A stretch of 5,057 bases of DNA from NCBI GenBank assembly GCA_030596305.1, contig JAUVKK010000092.1, forward strand, positions 1 to 5,057, written 5' to 3'. The notes below the pieces were generated by a model that saw nothing but the letters and a program-made list of their open reading frames with translations, was not told where the DNA came from and searched no databases. Shown here in pieces: positions 5,052 to 5,057 of this stretch (position 1 is its first letter; every line of letters starts with the position of its first letter). The position numbers were made by a program, and so were the translations under genes. Origin of the DNA: Helicobacteraceae bacterium. GTDB lineage: Bacteria; Campylobacterota; Campylobacteria; Campylobacterales; Sulfurimonadaceae.

Positions 5052-5057
5052 ATGAAC
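5052..5057 (+). CDS. Start of an unidentified downstream gene, cut by the window edge
   Basis: ATG AAC at 5052-5057 follows AGGA (5040-5043) at 8-nt spacing, the AGGA overlapping the stop codon of the preceding frame. Only two codons (Met-Asn) are visible, so nothing can be said about function. The spacing suggests co-transcription with the CTG-start frame. Confidence 0.5.

Overview
The window looks like chromosomal DNA of a Campylobacterota (epsilonproteobacterial) bacterium. The evidence is: a short (about 440-residue) NFACT/RqcH-like protein, a Campylobacterota-style Dxr and CdsA, AT-rich spacers, and TATAAT-type -10 boxes with no recognisable -35. Base composition, mid-40s % GC by eye, fits a Sulfurovum-like organism better than the AT-richer Campylobacter, Helicobacter or Sulfurimonas. 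The genus is an inference.

Layout. Five genes lie head-to-tail on the minus strand. Reading in the direction of transcription, from high to low coordinates, they are: an NFACT/RqcH-like ribosome-quality-control protein (4481-3153); a protein with a ferredoxin-thioredoxin-reductase catalytic domain and a TusA-like tail (3028-2405); phosphatidate cytidylyltransferase cdsA (2350-1586); 1-deoxy-D-xylulose-5-phosphate reductoisomerase dxr (1593-511); and an RBBP9/YdeN-type serine hydrolase (514 to beyond the left edge). The last three overlap (cdsA/dxr by 8 nt, dxr/hydrolase by 4 nt) and form a translationally coupled unit with a promoter at about 2390. NFACT and the FTR-like gene each have their own -10 box.

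On the right, divergently transcribed on the plus strand, is an unrecognised 119-codon reading frame (4682-5041). It has a strong AAGGAG Shine-Dalgarno sequence and a -10-like box but no ATG, GTG or TTG; its apparent start is CTG. Ten bases after it, another gene begins (ATG at 5052) and runs off the window.

The two longest spacers (3029-3152 and 4488-4681) each hold an imperfect palindrome whose arms are made of three 9-nt units of the type TTCGTGTAA. They appear to be two diverged copies of one dispersed repeat. No tRNA, rRNA, CRISPR, transposase or phage gene was seen. The core genes are housekeeping: phospholipid precursor supply (CdsA), MEP isoprenoid synthesis (Dxr), thiol redox (FTR-like) and translation quality control (NFACT). 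The less ordinary items are the CTG-start frame, the palindrome family, and the FTR/TusA-like fusion that lacks the TusA cysteine.
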